A DNA stretch of 64,000 bases from contig DATDPP010000031.1 in NCBI GenBank assembly GCA_035292685.1, positions 21,118-85,117 of the forward strand, read 5' to 3'. This document shows, one piece after another, positions 59,561 through 64,000 of this stretch (position 1 is the first letter of the stretch; every line of letters begins with the position of its first letter). The position numbers and the translations under genes are program-made. The DNA is from JALYNX01 sp035292685 (GTDB lineage: Bacteria; Actinomycetota; Acidimicrobiia; Spongiisociales; ZC4RG35). Below the pieces are notes generated by a model, which was not told the origin of the DNA, made no database searches, and saw only the letters and a program-made list of their open reading frames with translations.

Positions 59561-60262
59561 ATGCCGAGGATGCCGGGAACCAGAGCCGACGGGACCACTC
59601 CTACCTCCAAGGAGCGGGGCAAGGCGCGCGCCGTGCACAGCCTGCTCGTCGAGCGCTACCCCACGATCCGGACCGCCCTCGATTACGACAACGCCTTCCG
59701 GCTTCTGGTGGTGACCGTGCTTTCCGCCCAGACCACCGACGAGAACGTCAACAAGGTGGCGCCGGTCCTCTTCGCCCGGTATCCGACATCCGCGGATCTG
59801 GCGGAAGCCGACCCTGAGGAGGTAGAGCGCATGGTCTACTCGACGGGGTTCTTCCGGCAGAAGACCAAATCGATCATCCAGCTGGCACAGGGCCTGGAGG
59901 AGATGTTCGGCGGCGAGGTCCCTGCTGACATCGACGAGTTGGTGAAGCTCCCTGGGGTCGGCCGTAAGACGGCGAGTGTGGTTCTCGCCGAGGTGTGGGA
60001 TCTGCCCGCTATTGCGGTCGACACTCACGTCAGACGGGTGACCAGACGTCTCGGGCTCACCGGTGAAAGTGATCCGGTGAAGATCGAGGAGGATCTCAAG
60101 GCGCTGTTCCCGGCCGAGACCTGGTCCGGCCTCTCGATGCGGATCATCCAATTCGGGCGCGAGGTGTGCGACGCACGGCGACCCCGCTGCGGGGAGTGTG
60201 AGTTGTTCTCCCTCTGCGAATGGCCCGATCGAATCGCAGTGGCTGCCCGGACGTCCGGGTGA
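59561..60262 (+). CDS. nth: endonuclease III
   Basis: A 233 aa DNA glycosylase/AP lyase for oxidised pyrimidines. The HhH motif is ELVKLPGVGRKTASVVLAEV with the catalytic Lys, then AVDTHVRRV with the catalytic Asp, and the iron-sulfur cluster has C-x6-C-x2-C-x5-C in CDARRPRCGECELFSLC. Start ATG 59561 or 59570. Its stop overlaps the GTG of the decayed MATE gene. Confidence 0.95.
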   Translation: MPRMPGTRADGTTPTSKERGKARAVHSLLVERYPTIRTALDYDNAFRLLVVTVLSAQTTDENVNKVAPVLFARYPTSADLAEADPEEVERMVYSTGFFRQKTKSIIQLAQGLEEMFGGEVPADIDELVKLPGVGRKTASVVLAEVWDLPAIAVDTHVRRVTRRLGLTGESDPVKIEEDLKALFPAETWSGLSMRIIQFGREVCDARRPRCGECELFSLCEWPDRIAVAARTSG

Positions 60263-60930
60263 CTTCCCCAGGGCTCGATCGGTCGATTCTCAGGCTGGCG
60301 ATGCTGGCGTTGGGGGGCCCTGGCGGTCGACCCCTTGCTCACTTTGGTGGACACCGCGTTTGTGGCCCGGCTCGGGGTGCCGGAGCTTGCCGCCCTTGGG
60401 GTTGACAGCGCGATCCTCGGCTTCGCCTTCTTCGGTTTCAACTTCCTCGCTCATGCCACGACACCTCTGGTGGCTCAAGCTCTGGGAAGAGGCGACGAAG
60501 CCATGCGAAACGGTGGGTGGGAGACGCCCTGCTCCTGGCGGTGGTCTTCGGGTTGGATGGTGGGTGGCGCCGCCGGGTCGGGTGACCGGGGGCTGGTAGG
60601 TCAGATCAGCCGCCGGCTGCTGATCGGGGGCCTGGGAGTGGGCGTTGTCATGGCGGCCGCGCGACGATCGGTGCTCCGGAATTGGAGTTCTTGGCCAACT
60701 CGGTCGCGGACGCGGCCCTGGTCGTCTCCACGATCCCGGTGATGGCCTCGAGGATGCCGGTCGCCTCGCGCCTCTTCGTTGCCGACGGGATCTTCTTCGG
60801 ACTTCTCGCGCTGCGCTCGATCCTGGCTTCGACGGCCACCGGGGCGGGGCTGGCCATGGGTCTGATTCTCTGGACCCGCTGGGACAAAGCCTGGTGGGCA
60901 TTTGGTGGGCAATATCGGCGATGTTGGTTG
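60259..60930 (+). pseudogene. decayed MATE/DinF-type efflux gene
   Basis: Starts GTG in the nth stop: LDRSILRLAMLALG, then a frame change near the G6 run at 60314-60319 into LAVDPLLTLVDTAFVARLGVP and LAHATTPLVAQALGRGDE. Near 60510 the reading returns in another phase as VGDALLLAVVFGL. A third segment, EFLANSVADAALVVSTIPVM to GIFFGLLALRSILASTATGA, is the C-terminal MATE part. Total length is about 220 codons against 430-450 for MATE, so there is also a large internal loss. The tail runs to the 3' end of the MFS gene. Confidence 0.8.
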
Positions 60931-60949
60931 CCCGCCCCCTGGTGTTCGC

Positions 60950-62200
60950 CTACCGGAGGGCGGTGTCGACAGTGGCCGCGAGGTCCTGACCCTTGGTCTC
61001 AGGAAGGGCGAGGGTGAGCAACGCAGCCACCGCCATTCCGACGCCCAGAGCCGTGACCGTCTCCGACACCCCGAATCGGTCGATGGTGAAAACCCCGAGG
61101 ATCAGTCCGAGGGCAGATCCGGCCAGCCCGAAGTCGGCCGAGGCGGTAGTTGCGCTGGCCCTGAGCCCGGTCGGGAACAACTCGGCGCGATGACTGCCGC
61201 CCGCGGGGACAAAGGCGAAGGTCCCAAACGAGGAGACCATGACCGCGAGAACGATGAGGGGCGGCGAGACCGTCCAGTAGAGGAGGAGGCCTCCGCCCAG
61301 AGCCATCAGAAGGCTGAGGACCGAGGTGGTGCGCCGACCCCAGGCATCCGCGAGGTGCCCTCCTACGAAGAAGCCGAGCCCACCCAAGGTCCCACCGAGC
61401 AGGAGGATCAGAACCGTGTTCCCCGTGCTGAGACCGACTTGCTCGATCATCCTCTCGGTGGAGAAGGCGATGCCCACGGCCGAGAAAGCCGAAGCCAGAA
61501 GACCCACTATCGCCACCACCCAGAAGCGCGGAGCCCACGGGCCTGTGGCCAGATCGCGCCAATGCCCGCCCCTGTCTTCAGACTCGATGAAGACCTTGCT
61601 CTCGGGCACGTTGCGAATCAGGAAGGGGATGACCAGGGCGCCTATCCCGATCATGAGATGGGGGATTCGCCAGCGTTGGCCCCCACCGTCCGCCAGGGGA
61701 AGGGTCATGAGGGCCAGACCGCTCCCGAACGAGACCGCAGCCCCATAGAAGGATATGGAGTAGGCCCGTATCGAAACGCTCACCTGCTCGGCCAGCAACA
61801 CCACTGCCAGACCCGACATGGCGGCGGTGCCGGTTCGCAGCACGGCCTGGGCCATCCCGAACTGCCAGGCGTCGAAGGAGAGACCTGCCGCAGTCCCCCC
61901 GGCGATGATCAAAGTCATCGCCAGGAGAATCGGGCGCCTTCTACCCCGATGGTCACCCAACCAGCCGAGGGGAAGGGCGGCAAAGGCGGCGAGCCGGGCG
62001 ATACCCAGCAGAAGGCTCATCTCTCCCTCGCTCAGCCCCAGCCCGGCTCGGGTGAAAGGCAGGGTGTTGGCGGCCTGGGCCTGGGAGAAGCCCTGGACCA
62101 ACCCGGCGGTCCACATGATGAGAACCACGCGGCGGTCGGCCACGCTGAACCGGCCGACGGGGAGCAACGGGTCGAGGAGACGGCGTGTCCATGCAGCCAC
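60950..62200 (-). CDS. MFS transporter
   Basis: A 416 aa protein with twelve hydrophobic helices. LGWLGDHRGRRRPILLAMTL is the loop 2-3 motif G-x3-D-x2-G-R-R, and GGHLADAWGRRTTSVLSLLM the matching loop 8-9 motif. Closest to the general-substrate/sugar-porter branch; substrate not assignable. Starts GTG 62200. Convergent with the MATE remnant and divergent from the CcdA-like gene. Confidence 0.85.
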   Translation of the reverse strand: MAAWTRRLLDPLLPVGRFSVADRRVVLIMWTAGLVQGFSQAQAANTLPFTRAGLGLSEGEMSLLLGIARLAAFAALPLGWLGDHRGRRRPILLAMTLIIAGGTAAGLSFDAWQFGMAQAVLRTGTAAMSGLAVVLLAEQVSVSIRAYSISFYGAAVSFGSGLALMTLPLADGGGQRWRIPHLMIGIGALVIPFLIRNVPESKVFIESEDRGGHWRDLATGPWAPRFWVVAIVGLLASAFSAVGIAFSTERMIEQVGLSTGNTVLILLLGGTLGGLGFFVGGHLADAWGRRTTSVLSLLMALGGGLLLYWTVSPPLIVLAVMVSSFGTFAFVPAGGSHRAELFPTGLRASATTASADFGLAGSALGLILGVFTIDRFGVSETVTALGVGMAVAALLTLALPETKGQDLAATVDTALR

Positions 62201-62241
62201 GGTCCGAGCGTAGGGAGTGGGCGCGTGGGAATATCGCGTCA

Positions 62242-63012
62242 GTGTTCGAGAGTGTCGAGTCCGCGGCCTTCATCGTCCAGCTTCTGGTCGCCTTCGGGGC
62301 CGGGGTGATCTCCTTCATCTCGCCGTGTGTGCTGCCCTTGCTTCCCGGTTACCTCTCGATGATGTCCGGTTACTCGGCAGCTGAGATCCAGGCCGGCGAA
62401 GCATCAACCCGCCGCCTCACCAGGGTGATTCTCCTATTCATCGGCGGATTCACTCTGGTCTTTGCGGCACTGGGCGCGGCGGCCAGCGGTCTGGGCCAGT
62501 TCCTGCTCAAGAACCTGGACGCCCTGACCCGTCTCGCCGGTCTGGTGATTATCGGGTTCGGGATTCTCATCGTGGTGATGGGGGTATCTGATCGAAGCTT
62601 CCTGGGGGTCCTCGAGCGCGACCATCGCCCCGATGTCAGACCTTCCCGGCTGGGAAGGTGGGCACCACCGGTGATGGGCGCGGCTTTCGCCTTTGGCTGG
62701 TCCCCATGCATCGGCCCGGTGTTGACCGTGATCCTGGCGACCGCCGCCACTCAAGAAACCATGTTCCGTGGGATCATGCTGCTCGTGGCCTACTCGCTCG
62801 GCTTGGGGATCCCATTCCTGCTCGCGGGCCTTGGGTTGTTCAAGGTGTTCGGGCGTCTCAAGCCGTATCTTCGGCCGATCAACATCGTCTCTGGTGTTTT
62901 GCTCGTGGGCTTCGGGGTAGTCATGGTCACCGGCCGCCTGACCATCATCTCCAACTGGTTGATAGACCTGTTCCTGGCGGTGCCATTCCTTCGTGATCTG
63001 GCAACCGTGTGA
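62242..63012 (+). CDS. ccdA: CcdA-family cytochrome c biogenesis/thiol transporter
   Basis: A protein of about 256 aa from GTG 62242; earlier in-frame starts overlap the MFS gene. Six hydrophobic helices with the paired cysteines of CcdA in FISPCVLPLLPGYL and FGWSPCIGPVLTV. It moves reducing power across the membrane for haem-protein or disulfide maturation. Overlaps the YgfZ-like gene by GTGA. Confidence 0.9.
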   Translation: MFESVESAAFIVQLLVAFGAGVISFISPCVLPLLPGYLSMMSGYSAAEIQAGEASTRRLTRVILLFIGGFTLVFAALGAAASGLGQFLLKNLDALTRLAGLVIIGFGILIVVMGVSDRSFLGVLERDHRPDVRPSRLGRWAPPVMGAAFAFGWSPCIGPVLTVILATAATQETMFRGIMLLVAYSLGLGIPFLLAGLGLFKVFGRLKPYLRPINIVSGVLLVGFGVVMVTGRLTIISNWLIDLFLAVPFLRDLATV

Positions 63013-63821
63013 AAGCCTTGACTGAGACATTCGTTGCATCTCCGGCGCCCGACCTGGTGTGGTTCACGGGCGCGGATGCCGTCCGATTCCTCAACGACCT
63101 GATCTCCCAGGAGGTGGCAGCGATGACACCGGGGCAGGTGCGGAGGTCGCTGTTGCTCAACCCGCAGGGTCGGATGGATCATCTGCTCTGGGTACTGCGC
63201 GGCGAGGAGGAGGTCGGTCTGGTGACCGACCCGGGGCGGGGTGCCGAACTGGTCACCACCCTCGGTCGCTACCGGATCCGGGTGGCGGTGGATATCGAGC
63301 AGTCCGTGGATCCGGCGTGGCTGGTGATCGGGCCCTTCTCCGAGGCGGTGGGTGTCTGGTCCCGGAACGAGAGCAGCCTGATCGCCGATGTGTCCTGGGC
63401 CAACGTGCCCCGATTCCTGGTGATCGGAGAGCGTCCCGACCTCCCCGAGATCGATTCCGGAACGCTGGACGAACTCCGGATCGAGTCGGGGGAGCCGGTG
63501 ATCGGTGTCGACACCGGGCCTTCCACCATCCCCCAGGAGACCGGGTTGGTGCCGGTGACCGTGGATCTCGACAAGGGTTGCTTCCTCGGCCAGGAGCTGG
63601 TGGGGCGGATCCATCGAAGAGGACATGTCAACAAACAGCTTCGGGTTCTCCAGTTCGCTGGCGAGGCGGCGGAGGCAGGGTCCGAGATCACCAAGGGCGA
63701 CCTCGCGGTGGGAACCCTGACCTCGGTGTCGGGGTCAGTGGGTTTGGCCACCCTGCGGCGGGAAGTGGAACCGGGGGACAGCGTGATAGTGGGGGAGATG
63801 GAGGCGGTGGTCGCCCGCTGA
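63009..63821 (+). CDS. ygfZ: YgfZ/GcvT-like folate-binding protein
   Basis: A 270 aa protein starting GTG. The signature K-G-C-x-x-G-Q-E is DKGCFLGQELVGRIHRRGHV, preceded by a GcvT-like N-terminal fold (WFTGADAVRFLNDLISQEV, LLLNPQGRM). YgfZ assists iron-sulfur enzyme repair using folate. The C-terminal barrel is short, and LVGRIHRRGHVNKQLRVL leads into it. Confidence 0.9.
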   Translation: MKALTETFVASPAPDLVWFTGADAVRFLNDLISQEVAAMTPGQVRRSLLLNPQGRMDHLLWVLRGEEEVGLVTDPGRGAELVTTLGRYRIRVAVDIEQSVDPAWLVIGPFSEAVGVWSRNESSLIADVSWANVPRFLVIGERPDLPEIDSGTLDELRIESGEPVIGVDTGPSTIPQETGLVPVTVDLDKGCFLGQELVGRIHRRGHVNKQLRVLQFAGEAAEAGSEITKGDLAVGTLTSVSGSVGLATLRREVEPGDSVIVGEMEAVVAR

Positions 63822-63832
63822 CCGCGGTGGGG

Positions 63833-64000
63833 TCAGGGCGACCGGGCCGGGACGGTGTTGGTGTGGCCGAGTGGGCTGGTCCATTGGTAGATGCCGGGTC
63901 GGAGCTGTTTGATGCTCCAGCCGTGGTGTCGGACGACGTGGTCGTGACGGCAGAGGGGTCCCAGGTTGGCGGGGTCGGTTGGTCCTCCTTTTGACCATGG
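63833..64000 (-). CDS. HNH endonuclease C-terminal end, 5' part outside window
   Basis: Fifty-six codons ending at TGA (63835-63833), open to the window edge. PWSKGGPTDPANLGPLCRHD then HVVRHHGWSIKQLRPGIYQW matches the end of DUF222/13E12-type HNH proteins, with the N-L-x-L-C-R-x-H and the C-terminal W-x-P-G. The family is repeated in many actinobacterial genomes. Convergent with the YgfZ-like gene after 11 bases. Confidence 0.8.
   Translation of the reverse strand, partial: PWSKGGPTDPANLGPLCRHDHVVRHHGWSIKQLRPGIYQWTSPLGHTNTVPARSP

Noticed and set aside
60259..60930. Sequencing error as the whole explanation of the MATE frameshifts.
   Set aside because: Two shifts and a loss of about 200 codons cannot be explained by one homopolymer error.

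Overview
The window is high-GC DNA from an actinobacterium that looks deep-branching. Supporting traits are a SepF/DivIVA-type division set, an FtsZ with no FtsA beside it, a DUF3040 protein, a meso-diaminopimelate-type MurE, a dissociated fabD-fabH-fabG-acpP-fabF set, and frequent GTG/TTG starts in tightly overlapping operons. An Acidimicrobiia-like lineage fits best, but this is inference from gene content. No rRNA, tRNA, CRISPR array or complete insertion sequence was recognised. The content is mostly core chromosome. No stretch longer than about 300 bases lacks a gene; the largest gap (25935-26189) holds a repeat element and the mraZ promoter.

Layout. 1-2310: SpoU-type RNA methyltransferase (cut by the window edge), nitroreductase and a USP-like protein. 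2332-6830: alpha/beta hydrolase and a four-gene OpuC/ProU-type osmoprotectant ABC transporter. 6960-10553: small Cys-rich protein, membrane protein, metallophosphoesterase, SRPBCC protein, ArsA-HSP20 ATPase and YkvA protein. 10583-15982: threonine aldolase, then the type II fatty-acid synthesis operon. 16084-25934: membrane proteins, histidine phosphatase, DNA polymerase IV, DUF3040, a MerR regulator, the MoxR-DUF58-transglutaminase operon and an HNH protein. 26190-43008: the division and cell-wall cluster mraZ-rsmH-ftsL-ftsI-murE-mraY-murD-ftsW-murG-murC-murB-ftsQ-ftsZ-pgeF-yggS-sepF-yggT-divIVA, with murF absent. 43014-53696: ileS (opposite strand), DksA-like, lspA, rluD, rhomboid and dnaE with an in-frame intein. 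53698-64000: HAD phosphatase, two tandem ArsA/Get3-like ATPases, a duplicated-domain ThyX, transporters, nth, a decayed MATE gene, CcdA-like, YgfZ-like and the C-terminal end of an HNH endonuclease.

How the genes work together. MraZ sits behind a TTGACA promoter whose spacer and -10 carry three 10-bp-phased MraZ boxes, so the cluster is probably autoregulated. Between mraZ and rsmH lies a 17-bp perfect inverted repeat that buries the rsmH ribosome-binding site and start codon. A competing upstream arm could release them, so this is a candidate RNA switch at the head of the cluster and the most novel-looking signal here. Most later cell-wall genes overlap by NTGA junctions and are probably translationally coupled. 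Other points of interest are a dispersed palindromic repeat built of tandem TCCGTNN heptamers (three intergenic copies), the LAGLIDADG intein in DnaE, four closely spaced cysteine pairs in FtsI, and a double-domain ThyX-like protein.
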